DNA of 64,000 nt, from the NCBI RefSeq assembly GCF_027492855.1, contig NZ_JAPUDY010000072.1, positions 1 to 64,000 on the forward strand, given 5' to 3'. The translations under genes and the position numbers were made by a program. Positions 42,122 through 52,999 of the stretch are shown here, in pieces; position 1 is the stretch's first letter; each line of letters opens with the position of its first letter. This stretch comes from Acidovorax sp. (GTDB taxonomy: Bacteria > Pseudomonadota > Gammaproteobacteria > Burkholderiales > Burkholderiaceae_C). The notes below the pieces were generated by a model. It ran no database searches. It worked only from the letters and a program-made list of their open reading frames with translations, and had not been told where the DNA came from.

Positions 42122-43573
42122 TCAGCTGGCGCTGCCTTCGTAGTGGGTGACATGGCCCTTGTGATCGTCGATCCACTGCGGGGCGAGCGAGCCGCCGATC
42201 ATGCCCACCAGGGCCGCCAGCACACCGGCCAACTGCTGCGGGAAGGCTTCGGACAACATGGGGCTGGCCACGAACAGCAGCCACACGCCCAGGCCCATCA
42301 CCACCGCCAGCAGCGCGCCTTGGGTGGTGGCGCGCTTCCAGTACAAACCGAACACCAGCGGCACAAAAGCCCCCACCAGAGGCACCTGGTAGGCACCCGA
42401 CACCATTTCGTAGATGGACGTGCCCTGCATGGTGATGGCGTAGGTCAACACGCAGGCCGTAAACACCAGCACCGAAATACGCATGGCCTTGAGGGTCTGC
42501 TGGTCGGTCATGCCGGGGCGCAGGTTGTGCAGGATGTTTTCGACAAAAGTGGTGGATGGCGCCAGCAGGGTGGCCGAGGCCGTGGACATGATGGCCGAGA
42601 GCAGCGCTCCAAAAAACGCCACCTGCAGCATCAGCGGCATGCGCTCCATCACCAAAGTGGGCAGAATTTTCTGCGGATCATCCTTGAGCAGCGCCTGCGC
42701 CGTTTCGGGCATGACCAACACCGCAGCCGTCACCACGAACATGGGAATGAAGGCAAACAGCAGGTACAGCAAGCCACCGATCACGGGGCCCTTGCGCGCG
42801 GTCTCGGCACTATTGGAGGACATGACGCGCTGGAACACGTCCTGCTGCGGAATAGAGCCCAGCATCATGGTGATGGCGGCGGCGAAGAAGAAGGTCCAGT
42901 CCTTGACGCCCCCGGTCGGGAAGAACTGGAACTTGCCTTCGCGCGCTGCAAACTCGATCACCTTGCCCGCGCCGCCCGCCAGATCGGCCGCGTACCAGGC
43001 AATGGCCAGCAGGCCCACGCCGATGACGATCATCTGCACAAAATCGGTCATGGCCACCGACCACATGCCGCCATACAGCGTATAGACCAGCACGATCAGC
43101 GTGCCGATGACCATGCCCAGGGTGACGGACACGGCACCCTGCGTGAGCAGGTTGAACACCAGGCCCAGCGCGGTGATCTGCGCGGCCACCCAGCCCAGGT
43201 AGCTGAACATGATGATGGCCGAACACGCCACCTCGATCACCCGCCCATAACGCTGGCGGTAGTAGTCGCCCAGGGTGATCAGGTTCTTTTTATAGAGCTT
43301 GTAGGCAAAGAACAGCCCCACCAGCACCAGGCACATCGACGCGCCAAAGGGGTCTTCCACCACCGCGCCCAGGCCGCCATCCACAAAGCGGGCCGAGACC
43401 CCGAGCACGGTTTCCGAGCCGAACCAGGTGGCGAACGTGGTGGCGATCACCACCGCCAGGGGCAGACTGCGCCCCGCCACCGCGTAGTCGGCCGTGTTGT
43501 GCACACGGGTCGCGGCATACAGGCCCACGGCGATTGAGATCAGCAGGTACAGGACGATGAATGACAACAGCAT
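42122..43573 (-). CDS. Sodium:solute symporter family protein
   Basis: 483 residues with about 13 hydrophobic segments of the SSS family; it begins MLLSFIVLYLLISIAVGLYAA and includes ADYAVAGRSLPLAVVIATTFATWFG and the internal PQQDVFQRVMSSNSAETAR loop that is conserved across the family. It would import an unknown solute with Na+. The upstream in-frame extension from 43624 was rejected. It lies upstream of the FmdB-like gene, on the same strand, and divergence from other transporters makes the solute unpredictable. Confidence 0.92.
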   Translation of the reverse strand: MLLSFIVLYLLISIAVGLYAATRVHNTADYAVAGRSLPLAVVIATTFATWFGSETVLGVSARFVDGGLGAVVEDPFGASMCLVLVGLFFAYKLYKKNLITLGDYYRQRYGRVIEVACSAIIMFSYLGWVAAQITALGLVFNLLTQGAVSVTLGMVIGTLIVLVYTLYGGMWSVAMTDFVQMIVIGVGLLAIAWYAADLAGGAGKVIEFAAREGKFQFFPTGGVKDWTFFFAAAITMMLGSIPQQDVFQRVMSSNSAETARKGPVIGGLLYLLFAFIPMFVVTAAVLVMPETAQALLKDDPQKILPTLVMERMPLMLQVAFFGALLSAIMSTASATLLAPSTTFVENILHNLRPGMTDQQTLKAMRISVLVFTACVLTYAITMQGTSIYEMVSGAYQVPLVGAFVPLVFGLYWKRATTQGALLAVVMGLGVWLLFVASPMLSEAFPQQLAGVLAALVGMIGGSLAPQWIDDHKGHVTHYEGSAS

Positions 43574-43734
43574 GGTGCCGCTCCGAAGCTCCAGAGGTGG
43601 TTGCAAAAGGCACAGGGCGCGCACCGGACACTTTGTGCGGCAGCGCTACTGCACCGAAAAGGCCGAGGGGTCCTGGCCCCTTCTTCAAATTCGTAACAAA
43701 AGTTGCAGCGGATTATGAAGGCAACTTTTGTGCG

Positions 43735-45300
43735 CTAGAAAATCCGTATCCGAATGAAAAGCTGCATGGCCAAGAGGCCCAGCACAAAACCGACGCCGCC
43801 ATAGATGATGGACTGCAGCAAGCGGTTGGTCCGGTTTTGGGCCTCCAACAGCTCGCGCAGCGCATGCTGCTGGTCTGCGGGCCGCTGGCGCAGCGCGTCA
43901 TAGACCAGGCGCGGCAGCTCCGGGAGCAGCTTGGCGTAGTGCGGCGCCTCGGCGCGCAGCTCGCGCCACAGGCGCTGCGGGCCCATCTGCTCGAGCATCC
44001 ACTTTTCAAGGAAGGGCTTGGCGGTGCTCCACAGGTCGAGCTCAGGGTCGAGCTGTCGACCCAGGCCTTCGATGTTGAGCAGCGTTTTTTGCAGCAGCAC
44101 CAACTGGGGCTGGATTTCGACGTGGAATCGGCGCGAGGTCTGGAACAGGCGCATCAGCACCATGCCCAGCGAGATTTCCTTGAGCGGACGGTCGAAATAC
44201 GGCTCGCACACGGTGCGGATGGCCGATTCGAGGTCGTTCACGCGTGTCTCGGGCGGCACCCAGCCGCTTTCGATGTGCAACTCGGCCACGCGCTTGTAGT
44301 CGCGCCGGAAGAACGCCACGAAGTTCTGCGCCAGGTATTCCTTGTCCGATTCGGTGAGCGTGCCCACGATGCCGAAGTCGAGCGAGATGTAGCGCCCGAA
44401 CGTGGCCGGGTCCAGGCTCACCTGGATGTTGCCTGGGTGCATGTCGGCGTGAAAGAACCCGTCGCGGAACACCTGGGTGAAGAAGATGGTGACGCCATCA
44501 CGCGCCAGCTTGGGAATGTCCACGCCCGCTTCGCGCAGGCGCTCGACCTGGCTGATGGGCACGCCGTTCATGCGCTGCATAACCATGACCTCGGCATGGC
44601 AGAAGTCCCAAAAGATCTCGGGGATCAGCACCAGGTCCAGCCCCTGCATGTTGCGGCGCAGCTGCGCCGCGTTGGCGGCCTCGCGCACCAGGTCCAGCTC
44701 GTCGTGCAGGTAGTTGTCGAACTCTGCCACCACCTCGCGGGGCTTGAGCCGCTTGCCATCGGCCGACAGGCTTTCCACCCAGCCCGCCATCATGCGCATC
44801 AGGCTCAGGTCTTTTTCGATCACGGGCAGCATGCCGGGGCGCAGCACCTTGACGGCGACTTCACGCTCTTGCCCGGTACGGTCGCGCAGCGTGGCAAAGT
44901 GCACCTGGGCGATCGAGGCGCTGGCCACGGGCGTGCGGTCGAACGAGGTGAAAACCTCGTCCACCGGGCGGCGGAAGGCGCGCTCGATGGTGGCGATGGC
45001 GACATCCGGGTCAAAAGGCGGCACCCGGTCCTGCAGGCGTGCCAGTTCGTCGGCAATGTCAGCGGGCAGCAGGTCGCGTCGCGTGGACAACACCTGGCCG
45101 AACTTGACGAAGATGGGCCCCAGGCGCTCCAGCGCCTCCCGCAGGCGCTGGCCGCGCGGAGCATCCAGATTGCGCCCGACAGACAGAACGCGCGAGATCA
45201 TCCGCAGCCAGGGCTTCTGGAAGCTGTCAAGCACCAGGCCATCGAGGCCGTAGCGGAACACCACCCACAGGATGGCCACGCCGCGCAGAAAGCGCTTCAT
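43735..45300 (-). CDS. ubiB: Ubiquinone biosynthesis protein UbiB (ADCK-like kinase)
   Basis: 521 residues of the ABC1/ADCK atypical kinase family needed for ubiquinone (CoQ) synthesis. The KxGQ signature ([16 protein letters not shown]), the Ala-rich nucleotide loop ([12 protein letters not shown]), the catalytic region ([11 protein letters not shown]) and the metal-binding DFG (SLDFGIVG) are visible. Two C-terminal membrane segments ([22 protein letters not shown]) anchor it. Its start overlaps the ubiJ stop by 4 bp, so the pair is translationally coupled. Confidence 0.96.
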   Translation of the reverse strand: MKRFLRGVAILWVVFRYGLDGLVLDSFQKPWLRMISRVLSVGRNLDAPRGQRLREALERLGPIFVKFGQVLSTRRDLLPADIADELARLQDRVPPFDPDVAIATIERAFRRPVDEVFTSFDRTPVASASIAQVHFATLRDRTGQEREVAVKVLRPGMLPVIEKDLSLMRMMAGWVESLSADGKRLKPREVVAEFDNYLHDELDLVREAANAAQLRRNMQGLDLVLIPEIFWDFCHAEVMVMQRMNGVPISQVERLREAGVDIPKLARDGVTIFFTQVFRDGFFHADMHPGNIQVSLDPATFGRYISLDFGIVGTLTESDKEYLAQNFVAFFRRDYKRVAELHIESGWVPPETRVNDLESAIRTVCEPYFDRPLKEISLGMVLMRLFQTSRRFHVEIQPQLVLLQKTLLNIEGLGRQLDPELDLWSTAKPFLEKWMLEQMGPQRLWRELRAEAPHYAKLLPELPRLVYDALRQRPADQQHALRELLEAQNRTNRLLQSIIYGGVGFVLGLLAMQLFIRIRIF

Positions 45301-45908
45301 GCGTCGGCCCGGCCGGTGCCAGCGTTGTGGGGCGAGAGGGGCACGGGTGCGGATGCCGGCGACGACGGCGCCGTGGCACCAGCGGCCATGCGCGAGCCCA
45401 CGAACTGGCGCAGCGCCTGCGCCGCCCGGCCGGCCACCTGCGCCACCGTGTGCGCGGGGGCGTCGCCGATCACGCGGGCCAGGTCTTCCTCGACATCCCA
45501 GCGCACATGGTCCACCAGCCAGTTGATTTCGGCCGCCAGTTGCACGTCCCCTTCAATGCGGATAGCAGGCTTGTCGCCCCGCAGGGCGCCTTGGGCCAGG
45601 GTGAAGGGCGAGGTTTCGGTCACTTCCAGCCGCAGATCCGGCACGGCGGTCTCGGGGGCGAGGTTGAACAAGCCTGCGGGCGTGATGACCAGCGCCAGCG
45701 AATACACGCGCCACTGCACGCGCGCGACGCGGCCTTTTTGCCGCACCAGGCGGTCCATGGCCTCTTTTTCTTGCATAAGGACATGGTTGAGAAACAGCAC
45801 CAAGCGTTGCTGTACCTCATGCACCAGCCATTGCGGGGGTTGCGGCCCGGCGGCCATCCGCTCGAAAAGACCGTTCAGAAAAGGAAAAGGGGACTGTGGT
45901 GTTGCCAT
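45297..45908 (-). CDS. ubiJ: Ubiquinone biosynthesis accessory factor UbiJ (SCP2 domain)
   Basis: 203 residues with the SCP2-type lipid-binding domain characteristic of UbiJ, which helps organise the soluble ubiquinone-biosynthesis complex. The strand pattern ([55 protein letters not shown]) is typical. The C-terminus is a short Ala/Pro tail. It is upstream of and overlapping ubiB; ubiE is two genes further upstream, so three ubiquinone genes are clustered. Confidence 0.92.
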   Translation of the reverse strand: MATPQSPFPFLNGLFERMAAGPQPPQWLVHEVQQRLVLFLNHVLMQEKEAMDRLVRQKGRVARVQWRVYSLALVITPAGLFNLAPETAVPDLRLEVTETSPFTLAQGALRGDKPAIRIEGDVQLAAEINWLVDHVRWDVEEDLARVIGDAPAHTVAQVAGRAAQALRQFVGSRMAAGATAPSSPASAPVPLSPHNAGTGRADA

Positions 45909-45971
45909 AGTCCCCGATTATTCCCTGAACTGGAATGCCCCTTGTACAGGGGCCTCCGTCCTGGCCTTGAT

Positions 45972-46997
45972 TTACTGCAAGGCCTGCACACCAGCCACCA
46001 GCCAGCCGCTGTTGCCTGCCTTGGGCTTGGTCATGTTCCACACTTCGCGGAAGGGGCTCGGGCCTGCCGAGGGCTCTTCGCGGATCATGCCGGAGAACTC
46101 GACGCTGGCCATGTAGCCGTCGCCCAGGTCTTCGATGCCCAGCAACTGGGCTTCGATCATGACCACATCGGTGTGGTTGGGCTGCACGCCGCGGTGCGCT
46201 TCACGCTCCGTCAGCTGGGTGCGGATCTCGTCCAGCATGCTGTCCGTCATCATGGAACGCAGCGTGGAGATGTCCGAGCGGTCCCAGGCGGCCTGCAGCG
46301 TAACGAAGTTGCGCTTGGCGGCGGTCAAGAAGCCATCCGTGTCGAAATCGGCCGGAACACCCCAGTTCTGAGAGCCCGACAGGCCCGAACCGATCACCAC
46401 GCCCGTGCCACCTTGCTGCGCACCGCGCGAGGCGTCAAACGCCATGCTGCTGCGCTCCCAAGGGCGTGCCGAGGCGTCGTTGCCCACGTTGTTGGGGCTG
46501 TACTGCGGCGGCACTTGTGCAGCCGCTGGGGTGGTAGCCCCTGCACCAGCACCCTGGAAGGCGAACGGAGCGCCACCTGCTGCGGCGCCACCGCCGTTGC
46601 CAGCACCGCTGCGTGCGCGCATCACCATCTTGAAGATGGCAAACGCGGCCACGGCCAGCAGGAGGATCATCAGGATATTGGCAAAACCCGCGCCCAGGCC
46701 CAGCGAACTGGCCAGCCAGGCCAGGCCGAGGCCAGCGGCCAGGCCGCCCAGCATCGCGCCCCAGGGCTTCTTGGGTGCGGCAGCAGGCGCTGCCGTGGCG
46801 GGCTTGGCCGCCGCAGCGCTGTTGTTGACGTTCTGGGCCGGTGCACCCGGCGTTGCGGGCGGGGTTGCCGAATCGCGCTGGGTCACGTTGCTCGACTGCT
46901 TGCCCATCGATTTGCCACCGCCCATACGCTTGGCATCGGCGTCAGCGTGCGCCAACGCCAGCATCGCGACCAACACCACAGACCACAGTTTCATCAT
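45972..46997 (-). CDS. Tim44-like domain protein
   Basis: 341 residues with a signal sequence or anchor (MKLWSVVLVAMLALAHADADA), a Gly/Ser-rich segment (RMGGGKSMGKQSSN), a hydrophobic stretch (LGAGFANILMILLLAVAAFAIFKMV), a low-complexity Ala/Gly region, and a C-terminal Tim44-like domain (about 220-340: FLTAAKRNFVTLQAAWDRSDISTLRSMMTDSMLDEI). Role unknown; Tim44-like domains bind membranes or translocation factors. It lies between ubiE and ubiJ, an arrangement common in this group, suggesting a link with ubiquinone or membrane assembly. Confidence 0.88.
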   Translation of the reverse strand: MMKLWSVVLVAMLALAHADADAKRMGGGKSMGKQSSNVTQRDSATPPATPGAPAQNVNNSAAAAKPATAAPAAAPKKPWGAMLGGLAAGLGLAWLASSLGLGAGFANILMILLLAVAAFAIFKMVMRARSGAGNGGGAAAGGAPFAFQGAGAGATTPAAAQVPPQYSPNNVGNDASARPWERSSMAFDASRGAQQGGTGVVIGSGLSGSQNWGVPADFDTDGFLTAAKRNFVTLQAAWDRSDISTLRSMMTDSMLDEIRTQLTEREAHRGVQPNHTDVVMIEAQLLGIEDLGDGYMASVEFSGMIREEPSAGPSPFREVWNMTKPKAGNSGWLVAGVQALQ

Positions 46998-47033
46998 GAC
47001 TTCTCCGTCTCCGTTAATGACCGAGCAACACGC

Positions 47034-47765
47034 TCAGCACTTGATTCCAACATGCAGGGCCACAATGCCTCCCGTCATGTTGTGATAGTCCACATGCCCA
47101 AAGCCATTTTTTTGCATGAGGCTTTTGAGTTCTTCCTGCCCTGGGTGCATGCGGATGGACTCCGCCAGGTAGCGGTAGCTCGCATCGTCGCCCGCCACCA
47201 GCTTGCCCAACTGGGGCAGCACCTTGAACGAATACCAGTCGTACACCTTGGTCAGCGGCTGGGCCACTTTCGAGAATTCCAGCACCAGCAGCTTGCCGCC
47301 AGGCTTGAGCACCCGGCACATCTCGGCGATCGCCTGGTCCTTGTGCGTCATGTTGCGCAGGCCAAACGCCACGCTCACCACGTCGAAATGCGCGTCCGGA
47401 AACGGCAGCTTTTCGGCGTCGCACACCAGGGTGGGCAGCACCACACCCGCGTCGATGAGGCGGTCGCGCCCCACGCGCAGCATGGCTTCGTTGATGTCTG
47501 TGTGCACCACGCGGCCGGTGGCGCCCACCTTTTTGGAGAACGCCAGCGCCAGATCGCCCGTGCCGCCCGCGATGTCCAGCACCTGGCTGCCTTCGCTGAG
47601 GTTGGCCACCATCACGGTGTAGGCCTTCCAGGCACGGTGCAGGCCCGCCGACATGAGGTCGTTCATCACGTCGTATTTGGAGGCCACGGAGTCGAACACA
47701 CCGCGCACGCGGCGCGCCTTGTCCTGCTCATCCACCGACTGAAAACCGAAATGCGTGGTGCTCAT
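47034..47765 (-). CDS. ubiE: Demethylmenaquinone/ubiquinone methyltransferase
   Basis: 243 residues. SAM-dependent C-methyltransferase of ubiquinone (and menaquinone) synthesis. It has the UbiE signature [24 protein letters not shown], the SAM-binding [17 protein letters not shown] and the C-terminal [14 protein letters not shown] ending that is diagnostic of UbiE. The start after a short unlikely in-frame extension was placed at MSTTHFG. It heads a run of ubiE, Tim44-like, ubiJ and ubiB on the minus strand. Confidence 0.97.
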   Translation of the reverse strand: MSTTHFGFQSVDEQDKARRVRGVFDSVASKYDVMNDLMSAGLHRAWKAYTVMVANLSEGSQVLDIAGGTGDLALAFSKKVGATGRVVHTDINEAMLRVGRDRLIDAGVVLPTLVCDAEKLPFPDAHFDVVSVAFGLRNMTHKDQAIAEMCRVLKPGGKLLVLEFSKVAQPLTKVYDWYSFKVLPQLGKLVAGDDASYRYLAESIRMHPGQEELKSLMQKNGFGHVDYHNMTGGIVALHVGIKC

Positions 47766-47861
47766 AAGAATCATGCTAGGCGCCTGGGCGCCAGAGGTAC
47801 AGCGACAACCCCGCACTGGTATGGGGCTTGTGTCGCAATTTGGACAACGCTATTCAAAGAA

Positions 47862-47914
47862 AAATGGCCGCTAGCGCTTATCCATATTGCGCAAGCAGCT
47901 CCTCTTTAAATAGC
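47862..47914. repeat. Comamonadaceae-type palindromic repeat, copy 6 (degenerate)
   Basis: GCCGCTAGCGCTTATCCATA followed by TTGCGCAAGCAGCTCCTCTT; the second core half is mutated (TTGCGCAAGC instead of AAGCGCTAGC). It lies upstream of ubiE. Confidence 0.75.
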
Positions 47915-47977
47915 ACATCAATCAACAGGGGCTTGTGCAGCCGCCCCTCATACGGATTCGCGTTCGATCACATTAGT

Positions 47978-48037
47978 CCGTTCGGACTGAGCCTGTCGAA
48001 GCCTCGCGCGGCGCTTCGACAAGCTCAGCGTGAACGG
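47978..48037. repeat. REP-like inverted repeat, copy 3
   Basis: A 60-bp palindromic unit from CCGTTC (47978-47983) to GAACGG (48032-48037), with arms CTGAGCCTGTCGAAGC and GCTTCGACAAGCTCAG. It lies in the ubiE/DUF971 spacer and is a close relative of the copies at 16681 and 20651. Confidence 0.85.
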
Positions 48038-48064
48038 TTTTGTATTTTTGAATGCAGATTGGTA

Positions 48065-48487
48065 TCAATGGCCGCCGCAGCCGTGCCCGCCCGCAGGCGC
48101 CTTGGGCGCCATGGGGGCATCACGGTCCGCGCCCGCAGCGGCCAGGCGCTCGACGTATTGGGCCCACAGCGCTTCCTGCTTCTGGCCCAGCTCGTAGAGG
48201 TAGTCCCAGGTGAAGATGCCGCTGTCGTGGCCGTCGGAGAACGTGGGTTTGACCGCGTAGTTGCCCACCGGCTCCAGGTTCACCAACTCCACGTCGCGCT
48301 TGCCGGTCTGCAGCACCTCTTGGCCGGGGCCGTGGCCCTGCACCTCGGCCGAGGGCGAATACACCCGCATCAGCTCGAACGGAATGCGGAAGGTGGCACC
48401 GTCAGAGAACCCCACTTCGAGCACCCGCGATGCACCATGCACCGTGAGCGCCTGCGGGGTGGGCGCGCCCGCTTTCAAACCTGCCAT
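48065..48487 (-). CDS. DUF971 (gamma-butyrobetaine hydroxylase-like N-terminal) domain protein
   Basis: 140 residues. The core LEVGFSDGATFRIPFELMRVYSPSAEV and NYAVKPTFSDGHDSGIFTWDYLYELG are diagnostic of DUF971, a zinc-ribbon-like fold also attached to eukaryotic hydroxylases. The C-terminal tail is His/Gly/Cys-rich (GGHGCGGH). Function in bacteria is not established; it lies beside ubiE, as it does in many betaproteobacteria. A HIT-family gene lies upstream on the same strand. Confidence 0.9.
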   Translation of the reverse strand: MAGLKAGAPTPQALTVHGASRVLEVGFSDGATFRIPFELMRVYSPSAEVQGHGPGQEVLQTGKRDVELVNLEPVGNYAVKPTFSDGHDSGIFTWDYLYELGQKQEALWAQYVERLAAAGADRDAPMAPKAPAGGHGCGGH

Positions 48488-48524
48488 GGATGTCCCCTGT
48501 GAGAAAACTGTGTGTTGTGGATTG

Positions 48525-48968
48525 TCAGGGCAACGGCAGCGCGGCCAGCCGGGGCAGCAAGGCGGCTTCCAGCTGTGGCAGCCGCGCGCGCACGGCTTCT
48601 TCCTGCGCGGCCGGGCTCACACGCTGGGCTGCTGCCCACACGGGCGCGGGGAAGTGGCTGTCCCAGTCGAACCGGGCAATCACATGCCAGTGCAGGTGCG
48701 GCACCATGTTGCCCAGTGCCGCGATGTTGACCTTGGTGGGCGCCAGGTGCTCGCGCAGGGCCTGCTCCACCAGCGTTACGGCGTCCATGCAGTGCGCGCG
48801 CTCGGCGGCCGACAGGTCGGAGAACTCGGCCACATGCGCGTTCCACACCACGCGGTAGAACGCGGGGAAGCCCGCCTCATTCGCACGGATCACGCGCAGG
48901 CGGGCGCGGCGCCAGACGAGCGCGCCGCCGTCCTCGGCGCACAAAGGGCACGCCACGTCGGCCATCAC
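48525..48968 (-). CDS. HIT-family hydrolase
   Basis: 147 residues with the histidine triad HLHWHVIAR, the family active site for nucleotidyl hydrolysis or transfer. Two N-terminal cysteines (CPLC) may bind metal. It most resembles short Fhit/Hint-like bacterial proteins that act on diadenosine polyphosphates or AMP conjugates; the substrate is not certain. Its start overlaps the stop of the large oxidoreductase gene by 4 bp. Confidence 0.91.
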   Translation of the reverse strand: MMADVACPLCAEDGGALVWRRARLRVIRANEAGFPAFYRVVWNAHVAEFSDLSAAERAHCMDAVTLVEQALREHLAPTKVNIAALGNMVPHLHWHVIARFDWDSHFPAPVWAAAQRVSPAAQEEAVRARLPQLEAALLPRLAALPLP

Positions 48969-51900
48969 ACCAGAACCCGCTCGATGCCACCGCCGTTGGC
49001 GCGCTGCACGTAGTCGGGCATCCAGTTCTCGCCCAGAATCTCGCGCGCCATCTCGACCACGATGTAGTCGGCTTCGAGCAAACCGTTGTTCAGGTCATCC
49101 TGGTAGCGGTTCAGGCCCTGCAGGCAGCTGGGGCAGCTGGTGAGGATTTTCACGTTGTCCTTCTCGCCCACGGCGCCGCTCTCGCGCAGCTTGGCCTCGC
49201 CCTTCTTGATTTCCTCTTCCTTGCGGAACCGCACCTGGGTCGACACGTCCGGCCGCGTCACGCCCAGCGTGCCGGACTCGCCACAGCAGCGCTCGCTCTT
49301 GAGCACCTGCTCGCCCACCAGCGCTTTCACGGTCTTCATCGAATCCTGCTGCTTCATGGGGTTGTGGCAGGGCTCGTGGTACAGGTAGGCGCCCTTGCCC
49401 TGCAGCGCAATCCCCTTCTCCAGCAAATACTCGTGGATGTCGATGATGCGGCTGCCGGGGAAGATCTTGTCGAACTCGTAGCCCTGCAACTGGTCGTAGC
49501 AGGTGCCGCAGCTCACCACCACGGTCTTGATGTCGAGGTAGTTGAGCGTGTTGGCCACGCGGTGGAAGAGCACCCGGTTGTCGGTGATCATCTTCTCGGC
49601 CTTGTCGAACTGGCCGCTGCCACGCTGCGGGTAGCCGCAGCACAGGTAACCCGGCGGCAGCACGGTCTGCACGCCCGCATGCCAGAGCATGGCCTGGGTC
49701 GCCAGACCCACTTGCGAGAACAAGCGCTCGGAGCCGCAGCCGGGGAAATAGAACACCGCCTCCGTCTCGGCCGTGGTGGCGGCCGGGTCGCGGATGATGG
49801 GCACGTAGTCCTTGTTCTCGATGTCGAGCAGCGCCCGCGCCGTTTTCTTGGGCAGGCCGCCGGGCAGCTTCTTGTTGATGAAGTGGATCACCTGCTCCTT
49901 GACGGGCGCCATGCCCACCGTCGCCGGTGGCTTGGCCGTCTGCTTGCGGGCCACTTTGCGCAGCAGGTCCACAGCCATGCGCTGGGCCTTGAAGCCCACG
50001 CCCACCATGGCCGAACGCATGAACTTGATGGTGTCGGGGCTGGTGGCATTGAGCATGGTCATCGCCAGCGCGTTGCCAGGGCGGAAGCTCTTCTTGCCCA
50101 TCTTGCGCAGCAGGTTGCGCATGTTCATGGTGACGTCGCCGAAGTCGATCTTCACCGGGCAGGGGCTTTCGCATTTGTGGCACACCGTGCAGTGGTCGGC
50201 CACGTCTTCAAACTCCTGCCAGTGCTTGATGGACACGCCACGGCGGGTCTGCTCTTCGTACAAAAACGCTTCGACCAACAGCGAGGTCGCCAAAATTTTG
50301 TTGCGCGGGCTGTAGAGCAGGTTGGCGCGTGGCACATGGGTGGAGCACACGGGCTTGCACTTGCCGCAGCGCAGGCAGTCCTTGACGCTGTCGGCGATCG
50401 CGCCGATGTCGCTCTGCTGCATGATCAGCGACTCATGCCCCATCAGGCCGAAGCTGGGCGTGTAGGCATTCGTCAGGTCGGCATACAGCGCATTTTTTGA
50501 AGCCAAATCGGCTTCCAGCGCTTTCCCATCAAGCGCAACAAGCTCCTGATTTCGTAGCAACTTACCCTTATTGAAACGGCCCTCCGGATCCACCTTCTGC
50601 TTGTATTGGGCGAATGGGCGCAGTTCGTCGTCGGTCAAAAACTCGAGCTTGGTGATGCCGATGCCGTGCTCGCCCGAGATCACGCCATCGAGGCTGCGCG
50701 CCAGCACCATGATGCGTGCCACCGCCTCGTGCGCCGTCTGCAGCATTTCGTAATCGTCGCTGTTGACGGGCAGGTTGGTGTGCACATTGCCGTCGCCCGC
50801 GTGCATGTGCAGCGCCACCCACACGCGGCCCTTGAGCACGCGCTTGTGGATGGCCACGGCCTCGTCCAGGATGGGCTTGAACGCCGCGCCGGTGAAGATG
50901 CCTTGCAACGGCCCGCGCAACTGGGTCTTCCAGCTCGCGCGCAGCGTGTGGTCTTGCAGCTCTGGGAACAGCGCCTCCACACCCTGCAGCCAGCCCTGCC
51001 ACAGGGCGCGGACTTCTTGCACCAGGGCGATGGCCTGGGCCACGCGCTCCTGCAGCAGCTCGGGCGAGGGCACTTCGTCGTCGGCATCGTGTTTGCCCAG
51101 GGGCAGGTTGCCACGCTCGAAGAACTCGGTGAGCGCATCGCACAGCTTGATCTTGTTGCGCAAGCTCAATTCGATGTTGATGCGCTCGATGCCGTCGGTG
51201 TACTCGGCCATACGTGGCAGCGGGATCACCACGTCTTCGTTGATCTTGAACGCGTTGGTGTGGCGGCTGATGGCGGCCGTCTTCTTGCGGTCGGCCCAGA
51301 ATTTTTTGCGCGCTTCGGCCGTGATGGCCACAAAACCCTCACCGCTGCGGGTGTTGGCCAGGCGCACGACCTCGCTGGTCACGCGGGCCACGTCGTCGGC
51401 GTTGTCACCGGCGATGTCGCCAATCAGCACCATTTTGGGCAGGCCGCCATTGCCTTTTTTGCTCTTGGTGGCGTAGCCCACGGCCTTCAGGTAGCGGTCG
51501 TCCAGGTGCTCCAGGCCCGCCAGCAACACGCCGCTGCGCTTTTGCTCGGCGAACATGAAGTCCTTGATCTCGACAATGCTGGGCACGGCGTGTTTGGCGT
51601 TGCCGAAGAACTCCAGGCACACGGTGCGCGTGTGCTCGGGCATGCGGTGCACCACCCAGCGCGCACTGGTGATGAGGCCGTCGCAGCCCTCTTTCTGGAT
51701 GCCGGGCAGGCCCGAGAGGAACTTGTCCGTCACGTCCTTGCCCAAGCCTTCCTTGCGGAAGGTCTTGCCGGGGATGGCCAGGCGCTCGGTGCGCACTGGC
51801 GTTTTGCCGTCGGCCTCGAAATACTGCAGATCGAAGGTGGCCGTCTCCGCATCATGGATCTTGCCCATGTTGTGGTCCAGGCGGGTCACTTCGAGCCACT

Positions 51901-52879
51901 GGGCGTCGGGCGTCACCATGCGCCAGCTGACCAGGTTGTCGAGCGCCGTGCCCCAGAGCACAGCCTTCTTGCCGCCCGCATTCATGGCGATGTTGCCGCC
52001 AATGCACGAAGCCTCGGCGCTGGTCGGGTCCACCGCAAACACAAAACCCGCGCGCTCGGCCGCGTCGGCCACGCGCTGGGTCACCACGCCGGCTTCGGTC
52101 CACACCGTGCCGACTTCACTGTCCATGCCCGGCAGGCGGCGCATTTCCACCTCGGTCATGGCTTCGAGCTTTTCGGTGTTGATGACCACGCTCTTCCAGG
52201 TGAGCGGAATGGCACCGCCGGTGTAGCCCGTGCCGCCCCCACGCGGAATGATGGTCAGCCCCAGCTCGATACAGCCCTTGACCAGGCCCGCCATCTCGGT
52301 CTCGGTGTCCGGCGTGAGCACCACAAACGGGTATTCGACGCGCCAGTCGGTCGCGTCGGTCACGTGGCTCACGCGCGAGAGACCGTCGAACTTGATGTTG
52401 TCCTTGGCCGTGAGGCGGCCCAGCGTTTTCTGGATCTGGCGGCGCAGTTGCGCGGCCTGCTCGAACTTGGCGTCGAACTCGGCCACGGCGCGGCGTGCGG
52501 CCACAACCAGCTCACCCACCAGGCGGTCGCGCCCGGCGTCGTCGGCGGGGGTGCGGCGCTTTTCGATCTCGGCCAGGCGGTGGTTCAGGGCCTCGACCAG
52601 CAGCTTGCGGCGGGCCGGGTTGTCCAGCAGGTCATCTTGCAGGTACGGATTGCGCTGCACCACCCAGATGTCGCCCAGCACCTCATACAGCATGCGGGCC
52701 GAGCGACCCGTGCGGCGCTCCTTGCGCAGTTGGTCCAGCAGATCCCATGCGGGAGACCCCAGCAGGCGGATCACGATCTCCCGGTCGGAGAACGAGGTGT
52801 AGTTATAGGGAATCTCGCGCAGACGCACAGGCTCGGCGGCCTGCGTCTGCAAGGCAGCCAACGCAATCGGAACATTCAT
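48965..52879 (-). CDS. FAD- and Fe-S-containing oxidoreductase fusion (DUF3683 / DLD / GlpC-like)
   Basis: 1304 residues: an N-terminal DUF3683 region (about 20-85), a GlcD/DLD-type FAD domain (about 180-400, [13 protein letters not shown]), an FAD-oxidase C-terminal domain with [15 protein letters not shown], two [4Fe-4S] motifs ([11 protein letters not shown] from about 833; [12 protein letters not shown] about 905-916) and paired CCG/HdrB-like motifs ([29 protein letters not shown]). It resembles a GlcD-GlcF fusion and probably oxidises a D-2-hydroxy acid such as D-lactate into the quinone pool. A host repeat is translated at about residues 774-798. The start [11 protein letters not shown] fits. 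Confidence 0.9.
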   Translation of the reverse strand: MNVPIALAALQTQAAEPVRLREIPYNYTSFSDREIVIRLLGSPAWDLLDQLRKERRTGRSARMLYEVLGDIWVVQRNPYLQDDLLDNPARRKLLVEALNHRLAEIEKRRTPADDAGRDRLVGELVVAARRAVAEFDAKFEQAAQLRRQIQKTLGRLTAKDNIKFDGLSRVSHVTDATDWRVEYPFVVLTPDTETEMAGLVKGCIELGLTIIPRGGGTGYTGGAIPLTWKSVVINTEKLEAMTEVEMRRLPGMDSEVGTVWTEAGVVTQRVADAAERAGFVFAVDPTSAEASCIGGNIAMNAGGKKAVLWGTALDNLVSWRMVTPDAQWLEVTRLDHNMGKIHDAETATFDLQYFEADGKTPVRTERLAIPGKTFRKEGLGKDVTDKFLSGLPGIQKEGCDGLITSARWVVHRMPEHTRTVCLEFFGNAKHAVPSIVEIKDFMFAEQKRSGVLLAGLEHLDDRYLKAVGYATKSKKGNGGLPKMVLIGDIAGDNADDVARVTSEVVRLANTRSGEGFVAITAEARKKFWADRKKTAAISRHTNAFKINEDVVIPLPRMAEYTDGIERINIELSLRNKIKLCDALTEFFERGNLPLGKHDADDEVPSPELLQERVAQAIALVQEVRALWQGWLQGVEALFPELQDHTLRASWKTQLRGPLQGIFTGAAFKPILDEAVAIHKRVLKGRVWVALHMHAGDGNVHTNLPVNSDDYEMLQTAHEAVARIMVLARSLDGVISGEHGIGITKLEFLTDDELRPFAQYKQKVDPEGRFNKGKLLRNQELVALDGKALEADLASKNALYADLTNAYTPSFGLMGHESLIMQQSDIGAIADSVKDCLRCGKCKPVCSTHVPRANLLYSPRNKILATSLLVEAFLYEEQTRRGVSIKHWQEFEDVADHCTVCHKCESPCPVKIDFGDVTMNMRNLLRKMGKKSFRPGNALAMTMLNATSPDTIKFMRSAMVGVGFKAQRMAVDLLRKVARKQTAKPPATVGMAPVKEQVIHFINKKLPGGLPKKTARALLDIENKDYVPIIRDPAATTAETEAVFYFPGCGSERLFSQVGLATQAMLWHAGVQTVLPPGYLCCGYPQRGSGQFDKAEKMITDNRVLFHRVANTLNYLDIKTVVVSCGTCYDQLQGYEFDKIFPGSRIIDIHEYLLEKGIALQGKGAYLYHEPCHNPMKQQDSMKTVKALVGEQVLKSERCCGESGTLGVTRPDVSTQVRFRKEEEIKKGEAKLRESGAVGEKDNVKILTSCPSCLQGLNRYQDDLNNGLLEADYIVVEMAREILGENWMPDYVQRANGGGIERVLV
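50488..50558. repeat. Comamonadaceae-type palindromic repeat, copy 10 (inside DUF3683 oxidoreductase gene)
   Basis: Core GCGCTT (50518-50523) / AAGCGC (50531-50536), flanked by TTTTTTGAAGCCAAATCGGC and, after the core, AACAAGCTCCTGATTTCGTA and GCAACTT. On the coding strand it is translated in frame as part of [20 protein letters not shown], lying between the FAD and Fe-S regions of the protein. Confidence 0.82.
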
Positions 52880-52999
52880 GGGGTCAACCTGGGGCGGGCG
52901 CTAAGCGCCCATGAGCCTTGGGGGCATGATTTTAAGCGAGCGCCCCTGCCAACGCTGGGCAGGGGGCTGGGGCGGTCTGGAGCCGCCTCTCTACAACCG

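Noticed and set aside
43561-46116. 851-codon plus-strand frame opposite ubiB
   Set aside because: Shadow of ubiB and ubiJ, which have full family motifs on the other strand.
45327-47909. 860-codon plus-strand open frame opposite ubiJ, the Tim44-like gene and ubiE
   Set aside because: Antisense shadow of three recognised genes; low-complexity His/Gln/Arg composition and no motifs.
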